A stretch of 48,252 nucleotides of DNA from a bacterium ADurb.Bin212 (lineage in GTDB: Bacteria; Patescibacteriota; UBA1384; XYA2-FULL-43-10), in assembly GCA_002070055.1 (NCBI GenBank), contig MWCM01000011.1, forward strand, positions 1 through 48,252, written 5' to 3'. Below, piece by piece: positions 17,445-26,832 of this stretch. The stretch's first letter is position 1; each line of letters starts with the position of its first letter. Made by a program: the position numbers and the translations under genes. The notes beneath the pieces were generated by a model. That model was not told where the DNA came from. It searched no databases and saw nothing but the letters and a program-made list of their open reading frames with translations.

Positions 17445-18599
17445 ATGAGTTCATTTGATTATGATAGGCAGCTTGAGATCGCGCTAAATCTGGCTGCCGA
17501 ACATCAAAAATTAAAAGAAAATCTATATATCAAAGCCGAAACTGACCATTTTTTGTCTGAGCTCTTTGCTTATTCAGACCTGCCCATACCAAATGATACG
17601 ATTTATAAATATTTTACCAAGAAAGACATTGTTGATTTATTGTACACACGGCTCTGTTATTATAAAATCCCTCAAGATGTAGTTAAAAAGAATGGTATCA
17701 AGGTTGAAAAAGCATCAAGAAAATCTAAATATTTCTACCAGATTAGGCGACTTGGCCAGCGGGGATCATACCCTGATGTTGAAATAAAGAATGATGGTAT
17801 TTGGTACTTCAACCACCTCAACATTCCATTTTTGATAACTCGAAACCACAAGAGAGTAGATGATTTAGCCCATTTTGCTGAATATGCTCCGTTCTCGAGA
17901 CAAGAGATTAGAATCGCTACCTCAATAATATGTTCCCATGAATTTCCGATCACTTATTTTTATTTTGATGATTTTAGCGAAGTCAAAATCGACGAGGATA
18001 TTTTTTCTCATGTCGATATTAAAGATCTAAAACAATTCTTAGCTACAATTTATCTGATACTGGTGACTGAAAGAGACGAAGATATCCCTAGCCTGAAATC
18101 AAAATTTCGGTATGTCCCTTATGGGGATTTTCGGAAAGAAATGAATCTATTCCTAAAAAGATTCAGCATCCGAGATAACTTAATGCTGAGAACCTCGAGT
18201 CATTTGGTGAAAGCGGGAATGCTAAAAACCAACTACGTGTTTTTCGAAGAGACTTTGTCTAATTCATATTTCGCATTAGAAGGCTGTATGTTATTGTTGC
18301 AGAGAAAATATGGGATTGGGATTGATAAGCTCCGCAGAAAAGAACTAAGAGAAATCTTCATCAATACATTTAAGAGGGGAGAAGAAATATTCGATTATCT
18401 TTCTGAAGTTATTGATTGGGGAGGCAAAAGAGCCGAGTTAGTACACCCGGCAGTAGCCTCTCAAGAAAGCTGGTTACCAACCATCTTCGGAGATGACCAC
18501 GAATACCACGATCTAACGATTCAATTGATGTATTACATTGTTACAAACCAAGTAATACAACCTAGAAGCAAATACGGTGATTATATCGAGCTGCTTTAA
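17445..18599 (+). CDS. HEPN-like hypothetical protein at defence-island edge
   Basis: 384 residues from the ATG at 17445; a TTG at 17421 is the alternative. Most of the protein is unrecognised. The last 130 residues look like a HEPN helical domain: a long helix near ETLSNSYFALEGCMLLLQ, then EIFDYLSEVIDWGGKRAELVHPA, in which R329-x4-H334 fits the Rx4-6H catalytic motif of HEPN RNases. A -35-like TTGACT lies just upstream. It converges on the minus-strand defence operon, so it may be a separate RNase-type effector. Confidence 0.6.
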   Translation: MSSFDYDRQLEIALNLAAEHQKLKENLYIKAETDHFLSELFAYSDLPIPNDTIYKYFTKKDIVDLLYTRLCYYKIPQDVVKKNGIKVEKASRKSKYFYQIRRLGQRGSYPDVEIKNDGIWYFNHLNIPFLITRNHKRVDDLAHFAEYAPFSRQEIRIATSIICSHEFPITYFYFDDFSEVKIDEDIFSHVDIKDLKQFLATIYLILVTERDEDIPSLKSKFRYVPYGDFRKEMNLFLKRFSIRDNLMLRTSSHLVKAGMLKTNYVFFEETLSNSYFALEGCMLLLQRKYGIGIDKLRRKELREIFINTFKRGEEIFDYLSEVIDWGGKRAELVHPAVASQESWLPTIFGDDHEYHDLTIQLMYYIVTNQVIQPRSKYGDYIELL

Positions 18600-18710
18600 T
18601 GTTGAAATTTGAAACACCTTGTTTTTTAACTCATAAATACGTTCCGTGCTTTCTTGCCCCTAAAGCCAACCGGAAAATATTCCGAGTTTATAACTTATCT
18701 CATCGCTCAT
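18600..18710 (-). pseudogene. Remnant of the MSDxxSYxLGxxSGxL domain
   Basis: An ATG at 18710 opens a 16-codon frame, MSDEISYKLGIFSGWL, ending in TAG at 18662-18660. The same frame continues beyond the stop with GQESTERIYELKN. It aligns with residues 337-364 of the zinc-ribbon protein at 19467-20867 (MSDGVSYRLGHLSGRL...YETEDDLRKL). It looks like a decayed duplicate of that domain, one gene away, at the 3' end of the defence operon. Confidence 0.5.
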
Positions 18711-18723
18711 AAGAAGATGCTGG

Positions 18724-19470
18724 TTACAGCTTAATCGCCAAATCATTTTCCGATAACTCGTATTTTGGCATTCTAAACTCCACATTTATTTTTCTTTCAG
18801 GCTTACCGATAAAAACTGGCACTGAAATTCCATCAAGATATTGCAACATATTTCTTTTTGGCCACTCATTCATATACTTGGTTCGGTAAAAAATCAGAAA
18901 AATGTCATGATGAATTAACGGGAACAAATGCATCCCCATAACACCTGGGATATCTTCTGGCTCTAAGTCTCCGATATCAAATGACATTGTAAAATTTAGA
19001 CTAAGACCAGCTCTCGGTAATGCAAAAGCAATTATTGAAAAGGGGCGTAAGGGCTTGTGAGAATTAATTAATTGGTCACTTTTTCTGTTGAGCGCGGCTG
19101 ATTCTGGAACATGCTCTGGCTTTTTAGGGAAAAGAGAGAATAAATGTCTAAGACTGATCTCCCTTTCTTTTGTTTTAAGCATGTGTTGCCCGTAAACCGC
19201 TAATTTATAATCTTCGTCTCCAGATTTAACGTGTGCTTGGCCAGAGCCATGAAAACTTAAATGACCATCATTGCTTTGTTCAACCTTAAATGTGTTGAGC
19301 TTGTTGTCTGCGATTTCGAAAGTTAGCCACTCAAACTTGGCGAATTCAGGAGATCCTAGGTATATGCTTCCATCTGATTTTCTCTGTGATAACGAAAAAA
19401 GCTGCCATGCAACATTTTCTAGATCTTGGATAAAAACTCTACACTTATCATTGTTGACAATCTGATTCAT
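18724..19470 (-). CDS. Hypothetical protein, last intact gene of the defence operon
   Basis: 248 residues; no membrane helix or known motif. Predicted mixed alpha/beta with a beta-rich N-terminal half. It overlaps the upstream zinc-ribbon gene by 4 nt (ATGA), so the two are surely made together and may form a complex. A decayed copy of a domain from the upstream protein lies just after its stop codon. Function unknown. Confidence 0.7.
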   Translation of the reverse strand: MNQIVNNDKCRVFIQDLENVAWQLFSLSQRKSDGSIYLGSPEFAKFEWLTFEIADNKLNTFKVEQSNDGHLSFHGSGQAHVKSGDEDYKLAVYGQHMLKTKEREISLRHLFSLFPKKPEHVPESAALNRKSDQLINSHKPLRPFSIIAFALPRAGLSLNFTMSFDIGDLEPEDIPGVMGMHLFPLIHHDIFLIFYRTKYMNEWPKRNMLQYLDGISVPVFIGKPERKINVEFRMPKYELSENDLAIKL

Positions 19471-20867
19471 TTTCTTTTCCTTTTCCTCTCAACCAGTGAA
19501 CTATTTATCATTGTGAAATCGAAATTCCTGACAAACTCAGGTACGCTTTCGTCTCCCTCCCGAAAAGGTATCTTTAATCTTAGGTCTTCGTGAATATCTA
19601 CTTTCATAGTCAAGGTATAATCGCCTCCGCGCTTATTTTCGTCAATAGCTTTGGTTCCCACCGTCATATTCTGAAAATATGTAAGACATGCCTCTCTAAG
19701 GTCAAACGGAGCAGACTTTGTCTCCACATTGGAGACAGGTTTCACTGGCTTTCCGTTCTTGAAATGTTGCTCGGCTAATTTGCGAAGATCGTCTTCGGTT
19801 TCGTAAGCTCGGAGCCTTCCGCTTAGATGGCCAAGACGGTAGCTAACCCCATCGCTCATCAAACGCCAGTTTGTACCCTCCAGCCTTTTAGCAATGATTT
19901 TTTCGAGAGCTTTTCTGCTGTTATATTCAGTGCGTTCTGGATCATCATCCAAGCAGCTGAAGCTAATAATCACATCTTTGCCTAATTGTGGTTCGCCCAG
20001 CCCAAATTTACTATACCTTTCCTTTTTTGCCACAGGCTCTAACAGCTCTGACAACTGGGCAATTTTTAGCTTCTTAATGTCTTCCACTGCCTTATAAATA
20101 TGCTTGTTCTCGGTGCGGTCAACCTGTTTAAGCTGTAAGTTGATCATTCTTTCAATTTGCCCGGCCTTCATTCGTATCTTGCCTGCCATACTGTCATCAA
20201 TACAAAAACGCTTACAGTCTAATTCAAAATATGGATCAACTTTTTTATCCGATTCTGTGCTGGAACCGAGATCGAGAGTATCAATATAAGAGTGGCCGCA
20301 TTTTGTGCAAGTATAGGTGGTAACAATTTTATCTTTGTTCTGCTTTTCTGATTTTTGGCTCATCTCTGCGTTGCACTTCTCGCATCTAATTATATGCTGC
20401 CATTCACTACCATCTTCCCAATAAGCTTTACGTTTATTACAACTCCCGCATTCCAGCATAAACAAAATCTCATCCTCACGGCTGTTTGAACCACTATTTC
20501 TTGTCATAAAATGCTTATGTATCACCTGCATATCCCCTCCGCAAGAAGGGCAGTAAGATTGATTGCTTAAGACCGCTGATTCGAGACGATCATCCAATTT
20601 CTGGTCGCGTTCCATCCAGCTGTTTATCACCTGCATTTTTTCTTGGTATCTCGATAAAGCCAAAGCCTCTACCAGCTGAAAGTATGTGATACTGTAAAAT
20701 AAATAAAGACCAGGGAGAGGCTGGTCTGATTTCTTACGGTCTAATTCTTTTTTGGTCTCAATGAATGTTTTGTTTACAACATCTTCAAATAACCGGCATC
20801 GCTCGATAGTGGATTTGTCGTAGAGATCGATATAATATTGTTCATTTCTCAAATTTATATAAGACAT
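19467..20867 (-). CDS. Protein with two zinc ribbons, unknown function
   Basis: 466 residues. A helical N-terminal region (1-100) is followed by four CxxC pairs: C106/C109, C140/C143, C162/C165, C187/C190, which suit two zinc ribbons. A helical middle follows, then a domain with MSDGVSYRLGHLSGRL (337-352), then a beta-rich C-terminus ending in a basic RKRKRK tail. It may bind nucleic acid. It is coupled to the downstream unknown gene and 15 nt from the upstream nuclease gene. No family recognised. Confidence 0.7.
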   Translation of the reverse strand: MSYINLRNEQYYIDLYDKSTIERCRLFEDVVNKTFIETKKELDRKKSDQPLPGLYLFYSITYFQLVEALALSRYQEKMQVINSWMERDQKLDDRLESAVLSNQSYCPSCGGDMQVIHKHFMTRNSGSNSREDEILFMLECGSCNKRKAYWEDGSEWQHIIRCEKCNAEMSQKSEKQNKDKIVTTYTCTKCGHSYIDTLDLGSSTESDKKVDPYFELDCKRFCIDDSMAGKIRMKAGQIERMINLQLKQVDRTENKHIYKAVEDIKKLKIAQLSELLEPVAKKERYSKFGLGEPQLGKDVIISFSCLDDDPERTEYNSRKALEKIIAKRLEGTNWRLMSDGVSYRLGHLSGRLRAYETEDDLRKLAEQHFKNGKPVKPVSNVETKSAPFDLREACLTYFQNMTVGTKAIDENKRGGDYTLTMKVDIHEDLRLKIPFREGDESVPEFVRNFDFTMINSSLVERKRKRK

Positions 20868-20882
20868 GAAATACCAGGTGTA

Positions 20883-21929
20883 TTATTCCTCATATTTTTC
20901 TAAATTGAATTTCACACTATATTTCATTAAATCTACTTTGTGAGATACTTGTTGGATTGAGTATTCCAGGGATTTGTCCGTGTCACCAACAATTATTAGC
21001 CCCCTCACTTGGCCACATTGTGCCAGATTTTTCTCCACCCATGTCAAATAACGCATTATCTGTCCCGCCACAGCATCGCTTGATTTCCCTTTTTTGAGTT
21101 CGATTACCAAGAAGTCGTTCGATTCTCTGTGCTTGGCAAGGATATCGATTCTTCCAATCTCAGTTATAAATTGCTTCCCCACATAATCCCCGTCTACTTG
21201 ATAAATCTCATAGTCAGACAGCTCTTTAAGTTTATTCCAATTTTCGACAATAAAATCTTCGAGATGAGATTCGAGCCCAAAATTTTCTAGATCTTCTTCG
21301 GTTCTGGGCATATCATTCATGATAATCTCATCTGTATTGGTGGTTCCTATCGGGGCGTTGCCTAAAAATATCCATCCTATTAACTCATCAAGCTGAAACA
21401 ATGTAATGCCAAGCCTTGTTTTTAATTCCTGCAAAGCCTCGTTTATTGCAAGATACTTGTCGGAAAATGATTGATTAGATCTAAATTTTTTAATCATTCC
21501 CAGTTTAATCAAACCATCTTCACTCTTCTGATTCCAAACACCATATTTATCGGGGTAGACCATTAAAAGAATGGGTGTGACAATTGATTTACCCAAACCT
21601 TTAATCATCGATTGACCGGCCAAAGGAAATATTTTATTTAGCCTGACGCTAATATCTTGAGTTTCGTCTAGCAGTAATTTTAATACAGAAATTAGCCTCG
21701 GCATATCTTGAGTGATTAAATTATTTTGCCTATGAATGCCGTCCCAATGCCGATTGTTTTTCATTAACAAAAAACCCTTAAAATCCTCCACGGTCAGATT
21801 GTCCAAGTTGCTGGGATTGAAAAGTTGCCCGTATTTTTCAATCACCTCTCGTTCTTCTTCTAATCTTCTAGGATCGTTTAAGATTTTAAGTTTATCAGAA
21901 TTTAGCTGATTAAATTGCTCATCTGTCAT
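20883..21929 (-). CDS. PDDEXK nuclease with NucS-like C-terminal domain
   Basis: 348 residues from the ATG at 21929 (GAGAGGG about 9 nt upstream; an in-frame TTG at 21947 is less likely). The N-terminal 220 residues are helical and resemble the region ahead of the nuclease in several restriction-like proteins (MVYPDKYGVWNQKSEDGL). The C-terminus is a PDDEXK fold: D262 in GRIDILA, E277-x-K279 in FLVIELKKG, and Q290 in AGQIMRYLTWV, as in NucS/DUF91 endonucleases. All catalytic residues are present, so it is likely active on DNA. It sits 29 nt after the wHTH-HEPN-CBS gene. Confidence 0.8.
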   Translation of the reverse strand: MTDEQFNQLNSDKLKILNDPRRLEEEREVIEKYGQLFNPSNLDNLTVEDFKGFLLMKNNRHWDGIHRQNNLITQDMPRLISVLKLLLDETQDISVRLNKIFPLAGQSMIKGLGKSIVTPILLMVYPDKYGVWNQKSEDGLIKLGMIKKFRSNQSFSDKYLAINEALQELKTRLGITLFQLDELIGWIFLGNAPIGTTNTDEIIMNDMPRTEEDLENFGLESHLEDFIVENWNKLKELSDYEIYQVDGDYVGKQFITEIGRIDILAKHRESNDFLVIELKKGKSSDAVAGQIMRYLTWVEKNLAQCGQVRGLIIVGDTDKSLEYSIQQVSHKVDLMKYSVKFNLEKYEE

Positions 21930-21958
21930 AGTATTTAGCCCTCTCAATATTCTTAAAA

Positions 21959-22945
21959 TTATAAATGCTTCCTAATCTCTGGCAAGTCCCAAGCGGTGAC
22001 AATTCCTATCGGCTCCTCATCCCTATCACCGGTTTCAGTTATGATAACACAGCCCAATCGTTTTCCAGAAAACATATGCTGGTCGAACATCTGCTGCACA
22101 CTAAAAATGTCATAACCTTTTGCAACAAATTCGCATCTATTTTCATCGGTATGTAAAAAGCTTCGGTCAAAATGCTTCAGCTGTTTTTTTGAAAAATTTG
22201 CTTTTCCGTCTACTAGATTCGCGACTAACCAATTTAACACAGTGCTTTCGTTCAGAACCCCTACAAATTTATGCTCTGAATCGTAAACCGGCACATGCGT
22301 ATATATATCTACTTTCATCGTTTTCAACACAGGATAAACATTGTCTTCTAAAGTTGCGGTAAACATTTCTTTTCTAAACACTTCACCGACGGTTGGAGGA
22401 TTCTCAATATTTTTCAAAATTGTGTTTAGCTCCTCAAACGCCAAGGTGTTTACTTCTGCGATATACTTTTCGCGGTCTCCATGAGAAAAAACATTTCTAA
22501 GCCCATACATATCCCAGATTATATCCTCTTTGTACGAAACATACGGGTTATTTTTCTTAGCTTTATCAATTATATCTTTGAATTGCGTAGCATCAGATGC
22601 CACACGTGCAATCTCTTTTAGCCGTGTTTCTAATTTTTTGAATAATTCATTAAATTGTTTTCCAGTTTTACCTGCCACTGCATTTGATCCTGTCCCAGCC
22701 AATGAATCAATACCCTTACTGGATATTCGAAAATAATCACTACCGTTTTTCTTTTCCTTTTTGATTATCCTTTGGTCTACAAGATAATTGAAATTATATT
22801 GCACATCACCATCTTTGAAATCAGATATATGCAGAGCCCTCCAATTATGGACTCCCTTTCTTGGCGTAGATGCTAGTTCATTTAAAATTTTTAGTATTCT
22901 ATTTTGGATCTTTTCATCCAGCATTAGCCTCCCTTCAATCATCAT
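21959..22945 (-). CDS. wHTH-HEPN-CBS fusion protein
   Basis: 328 residues counted from the ATG at 22945, which overlaps the upstream stop as ATGA; an ATG at 22924 preceded by AAGGGAGG is an alternative. Residues 13-82 look like a winged helix (LVDQRIIKKEKKNGSDYFRIS). Residues about 97-182 are helical with the HEPN motif R150-N-V-F-S-H155. Residues 187-242 and 272-327 form a CBS pair (VYDSEHKFVGVLNESTVLNWL; GCVIITETG...IGIVTAWDLPE). CBS pairs bind adenine nucleotides, so a nucleotide-gated RNase or toxin is a natural inference. I know no named system with this arrangement. Confidence 0.75.
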   Translation of the reverse strand: MMIEGRLMLDEKIQNRILKILNELASTPRKGVHNWRALHISDFKDGDVQYNFNYLVDQRIIKKEKKNGSDYFRISSKGIDSLAGTGSNAVAGKTGKQFNELFKKLETRLKEIARVASDATQFKDIIDKAKKNNPYVSYKEDIIWDMYGLRNVFSHGDREKYIAEVNTLAFEELNTILKNIENPPTVGEVFRKEMFTATLEDNVYPVLKTMKVDIYTHVPVYDSEHKFVGVLNESTVLNWLVANLVDGKANFSKKQLKHFDRSFLHTDENRCEFVAKGYDIFSVQQMFDQHMFSGKRLGCVIITETGDRDEEPIGIVTAWDLPEIRKHL

Positions 22946-23643
22946 CCTAAATAATTCTCTAATTTCTCTTTGGTCTTTTCCCACTTGGGGAATTTCTGTT
23001 CTAGCAATTTATAAAATCTTTTATCGTGATCCTTGTATTTCATATGGCAAAGTTCATGAGTGATTACGTAATCTATACATTCTCGTGAAGCTTCGATCAG
23101 TTTTGGGTTGAGCAATATTTTATCATTGTTCAAATAACTGCCCCAACGTTTATTCATTTGTCTGATTCCAAGGCTTGGTTTTTGAGAATAGTCAAACCTA
23201 TTGAGTACCTCCTCAAAGCGTTCGTTGAACACAAACTTTGTTTTATTGGAATACCATCTGCTAACCAGTAATTTGTTATATTTAGCGTCAGATGTATACA
23301 TAGCTGTATGCAAGACCAGCTTTCCTTTCGACAACACCACCCTATTTTCACCATCCTCTTTAATCTGGAGCATGTATTGCTTACCAAGATAACGAAAACT
23401 CTCTCCTGAAATATATTCCCTATGATATTTTGTTCTTTTGAACTTCTTAAAATAATTAATCTGTTTTTGTAACCATAACCACTTCTTTTTAAGAAACTTC
23501 TCTATTCTTTCCTCGGTCGCTTGGTTTGGACATTTAACCAAAATAGATAGATCAGGATTTACAGTCAAACTCAATGTCTTTCGTTCCTCGCGACACAAAA
23601 CATAATCATACGTATAAGAGCCGAATATAAACTTCCTTATCAT
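22942..23643 (-). CDS. YgjP-like (DUF45/M48) metallopeptidase
   Basis: 233 residues. The zinc site HELCH is near residue 190 and is followed by HDKRFYKLLEQKFPKWEKTKEKLENYL, as in the YgjP/SprT-like family. A WGSY motif (MNKRWGSY) lies upstream, also typical. Such genes very often follow hsdR in type I restriction operons; their role is unknown. It overlaps hsdR by 4 nt and the wHTH-HEPN-CBS gene by 4 nt. Confidence 0.9.
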   Translation of the reverse strand: MIRKFIFGSYTYDYVLCREERKTLSLTVNPDLSILVKCPNQATEERIEKFLKKKWLWLQKQINYFKKFKRTKYHREYISGESFRYLGKQYMLQIKEDGENRVVLSKGKLVLHTAMYTSDAKYNKLLVSRWYSNKTKFVFNERFEEVLNRFDYSQKPSLGIRQMNKRWGSYLNNDKILLNPKLIEASRECIDYVITHELCHMKYKDHDKRFYKLLEQKFPKWEKTKEKLENYLG

Positions 23644-26600
23644 TTTGCTAAGATTTCATAATTATTTTCAGCGAGCTTGATTGCAGATGAAATTATCTCG
23701 CTGGTTTGATTAGAAGATAATTCAATACCCAATTGTCCTTTCACGATATCATAGAGGTAGTCGTCAATTGCATTCATCATCCGTCTTTTAACATCAACAT
23801 TTTTTTGCCAATCAATAATAGCTTCGTTTTTTATTACAGTAACCAAACCGGAAATAATATTGATGTAATTCTCATCCGAAATTGATATGAAGTTGTCTTT
23901 TAAGTTGCGATAGAAAATATCGGCGCCTTTATTTTCCTTTACCGCTTTCGGCAAGCTCTCATCTTTTTTCTGAATAACATCATCACGAATCAATTTCATT
24001 TGTTTGAGAGCCTCGATATCGGCCAATTTGCCCTCCCTCATCTTTTGTAAAACTTCGTTTATCTTCTTTGAAAAACGTTCATAAAATTCCGGGTCATTAT
24101 CATATTTTTCTTCTACGGTTCTAGCCGTCTGTGCAGCTATAGCCTCTGCTTTAGATTCATCAGACCCTAACTTCTCGATAGCTTCGTCAAATTGTTCACG
24201 ATCTGTAATATTAACCTGCTTGGTCAATAATTCCACCTCATGGGCATCAACGTATTGGTCCAGAATGTTTACCAAAGATTGCTTGTATTGCGACAAATCA
24301 ACTCTTTCTTTATACATTAAACTCGCCGCTTTTCTGAGCTCCATGAATTTCTTTAACTCTCGCTTATAAACTTCGATATTCTTAAATTCATGAACAAAGT
24401 CTTGAAGCACAAAACATTCATTGATGTTTTTTATAAACCCATTCATAGATTCGTAAAACAATTTTCTTTTAGTCTCATCTTCTAGTAATCGAAGGTAAGC
24501 TTCATCATCCTTTGAGGTTGCAACCTCTTTGAAAACATCATGTAGCATTCCGTAGCTCTGTTCTAGCTCTTGGATTTTCTCCCCGACATCGATCAGGGTG
24601 CCTTTCACATCCCCCTCATCATAGTTTCCAAACAGTTTCATTGCTGTATCGATATTCTTTGCATTTTCGGAATAGTCGATTATATAGCCATATGTTTTTG
24701 GAATCTTTTTATTTTCGAAAAGTCGGTTAACCCGAGCAATAGCCTGCAGTAAACCATGGTCGTGAAGATCTTTAGTCAGGTACAATACTGTATTCCTCGG
24801 TGCATCAAACCCAGTTAAAAGCTTGTCTACAACTATAATAATCTCTATGCCATCCTCATTGTATTTAAAGCTTTCAATTACATCTCGTTCATATTTTTCA
24901 ACGCTTATGTGTTTTTCTCGAATAGAATTTAAATATTTTATGACCTCATATTTGTGTGTGTCGTCATCGTTGCCTTCTTCATGCTCGTCAGATATCACAA
25001 TTGCAGTTTTAATTTTTGCTCTCTCCTCAAACAGTTTTTGAAACAACACGGCAGAATATTTTGAAGGAGCTACAATCTGAGCCTTAAGTCCCGAGTTCTG
25101 AAAATTATCCTGGTAATGTTTTTCAATATCGTAGGATATTTCTAAGATTCTCTTAGGATTGTTCTTAATAACTTTTGTATCGATATATCGTTGCAATTCC
25201 TTTTTCTGTTTTTCGTTCAAATCGGCAGTAATTCTCTCTAATTGTCGGTCAATTTGAGCTTCGTCCTGATCCAGATCGACATACCTACCTTCATAAATCA
25301 GCGGCAATATAATCTTATCTTCTAATGCATCATCAATAGTATATTTATCAATGTAGCCACCGAACTTTCGCCAACTCTCACCCTCCGATTTCATAAGGGG
25401 AGTCCCAGTAAAACCGATATAGCAGGCGTTTGGGATAATCAAATTCATTTCAAAATTTGCGATTCCACTCTGGGTTCTGTGGGCTTCATCGATTAAAACA
25501 AAGATGTTTTGATCTCGGTCGACAAAACCCGGGTTCCGTTTCCTAGCTTTTTCAAATTTATGAACAAGGGTGGTAATCACTCCAAGATTTTTTTCTTTGA
25601 TCAAATCTATAAGGTGTTGACCGCTCGTGGCTTGAATTACTTTTTTCTTAAGATTGCAGTTAATAAATGTATCTTTTATTTGTTTGTCGAGGTCTTTTCT
25701 GTCTGTAACAATTATGATCCGGGGATTAGAAATGCGAGGGTCCTCTATCAATGCTTTAACAAACATAACCATCGTTAAAGATTTCCCGGACCCTTGAGTA
25801 TGCCAAACCAAGCCGCCGCGTCGTCGAGTAATCCCTGCATTGGTTGTCTCAACCTCGTCAATTCTTTTTAGCATTTTGTTGATGGCAAAATACTGCTGAT
25901 AGCGAGAAAGCTTCTTAACTCCAGCATCAAATAGTGTGTAGTTTTTTGTTAAATCCAATAGCCTATGTGGCTCGAACAAATTTACTACACCTCGGTCCTG
26001 CTCGGTAGGCAACCTGTCAGTTCTTTGTTTGTTCCCAGCAGTCGCCCCGTTCAAATCAGTTAGTATCTGGTTATATGTCTCTTCGCTAATTGGTTTTGCA
26101 ATTTCTGCTTTAACTTTCGAGTCGATCTCTTCCTTGCTCACTCCTTTTTCTTTCCATGCAGCAAAGAATTTTGGCAAGGTCCCAGTCGTGCCGTATTGTA
26201 ATTCTTTTCCGTTAGTGGCAACGAGTAGCTGAGAATATGAATACAGTTTGGGACAATACTCTGGTCCCTGATTACGATTCATCTGGTTAATCGCCTCACT
26301 CACTGATACACTCGACTTCTTATTTTCAATAATTGCGAAAGGGATTCCATTCACAAAGCAGACAATATCTGGCCTTATTCTACTTTTCCCTTCTGCAACA
26401 TACTCTGCGGTAACATGAAAATCGTTATTTTCTGGGTGTTCAAAATCAATGAAACGGAAATTCTTCGACATCGGCTTGCCGCCATGATTGATTTTGATAG
26501 TTTTGCCACCGCTAGTCGGCATTATGATGTTAAAAATATTCTGTGCTGTATCAATCAACCCCTCATATTGGATTCTCTCTAGTTCCTCTATTGAATCGCG

Positions 26601-26825
26601 TACATCTTTCTCGCTGAACTTGTATTTAACTCCGTCAATTTCGTAGCCATTAATTTCCATAAGTTTTTTAGCGGCAATTTCTGTCAGCAAAAACTTTGTT
26701 GCGTCATCTTTTCGTTGACGCATTACTTCATCTGCTGGAATATATTTGTAGCCCAAATTAATCAGTAACTCGATAAAAGGGAGTTGTGATTGTTTGGCTT
26801 CGTCAAAGTTTACATCTGAAAACAT
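23640..26825 (-). CDS. hsdR: Type I restriction enzyme R subunit (HsdR)
   Basis: 1061 residues from the ATG at 26825, preferred because AAGGA stands 4 nt upstream; the frame opens earlier at 26855. The N-terminal PDDEXK nuclease has D153 (RPDIVCF) and E167-x-K169 (IIENKK). The SF2 translocase has Walker A TQGSGKS (343-349) and DEAH (446-449), followed by TGTPL and the motif-V/VI region around LLTGFDAPRNTVLYL and QAIARVNR. The C-terminal helical region binds the MS core. It cuts DNA at a distance when HsdS meets an unmodified target. Complete. Confidence 0.96.
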   Translation of the reverse strand: MFSDVNFDEAKQSQLPFIELLINLGYKYIPADEVMRQRKDDATKFLLTEIAAKKLMEINGYEIDGVKYKFSEKDVRDSIEELERIQYEGLIDTAQNIFNIIMPTSGGKTIKINHGGKPMSKNFRFIDFEHPENNDFHVTAEYVAEGKSRIRPDIVCFVNGIPFAIIENKKSSVSVSEAINQMNRNQGPEYCPKLYSYSQLLVATNGKELQYGTTGTLPKFFAAWKEKGVSKEEIDSKVKAEIAKPISEETYNQILTDLNGATAGNKQRTDRLPTEQDRGVVNLFEPHRLLDLTKNYTLFDAGVKKLSRYQQYFAINKMLKRIDEVETTNAGITRRRGGLVWHTQGSGKSLTMVMFVKALIEDPRISNPRIIIVTDRKDLDKQIKDTFINCNLKKKVIQATSGQHLIDLIKEKNLGVITTLVHKFEKARKRNPGFVDRDQNIFVLIDEAHRTQSGIANFEMNLIIPNACYIGFTGTPLMKSEGESWRKFGGYIDKYTIDDALEDKIILPLIYEGRYVDLDQDEAQIDRQLERITADLNEKQKKELQRYIDTKVIKNNPKRILEISYDIEKHYQDNFQNSGLKAQIVAPSKYSAVLFQKLFEERAKIKTAIVISDEHEEGNDDDTHKYEVIKYLNSIREKHISVEKYERDVIESFKYNEDGIEIIIVVDKLLTGFDAPRNTVLYLTKDLHDHGLLQAIARVNRLFENKKIPKTYGYIIDYSENAKNIDTAMKLFGNYDEGDVKGTLIDVGEKIQELEQSYGMLHDVFKEVATSKDDEAYLRLLEDETKRKLFYESMNGFIKNINECFVLQDFVHEFKNIEVYKRELKKFMELRKAASLMYKERVDLSQYKQSLVNILDQYVDAHEVELLTKQVNITDREQFDEAIEKLGSDESKAEAIAAQTARTVEEKYDNDPEFYERFSKKINEVLQKMREGKLADIEALKQMKLIRDDVIQKKDESLPKAVKENKGADIFYRNLKDNFISISDENYINIISGLVTVIKNEAIIDWQKNVDVKRRMMNAIDDYLYDIVKGQLGIELSSNQTSEIISSAIKLAENNYEILAK

Positions 26826-26832
26826 ATTTTCC

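Noticed and set aside
18724-23643. CRISPR or CARF-type system around the HEPN gene
   Set aside because: No direct-repeat array with spacers and no Cas gene found; the ligand domain is CBS-like, not CARF.
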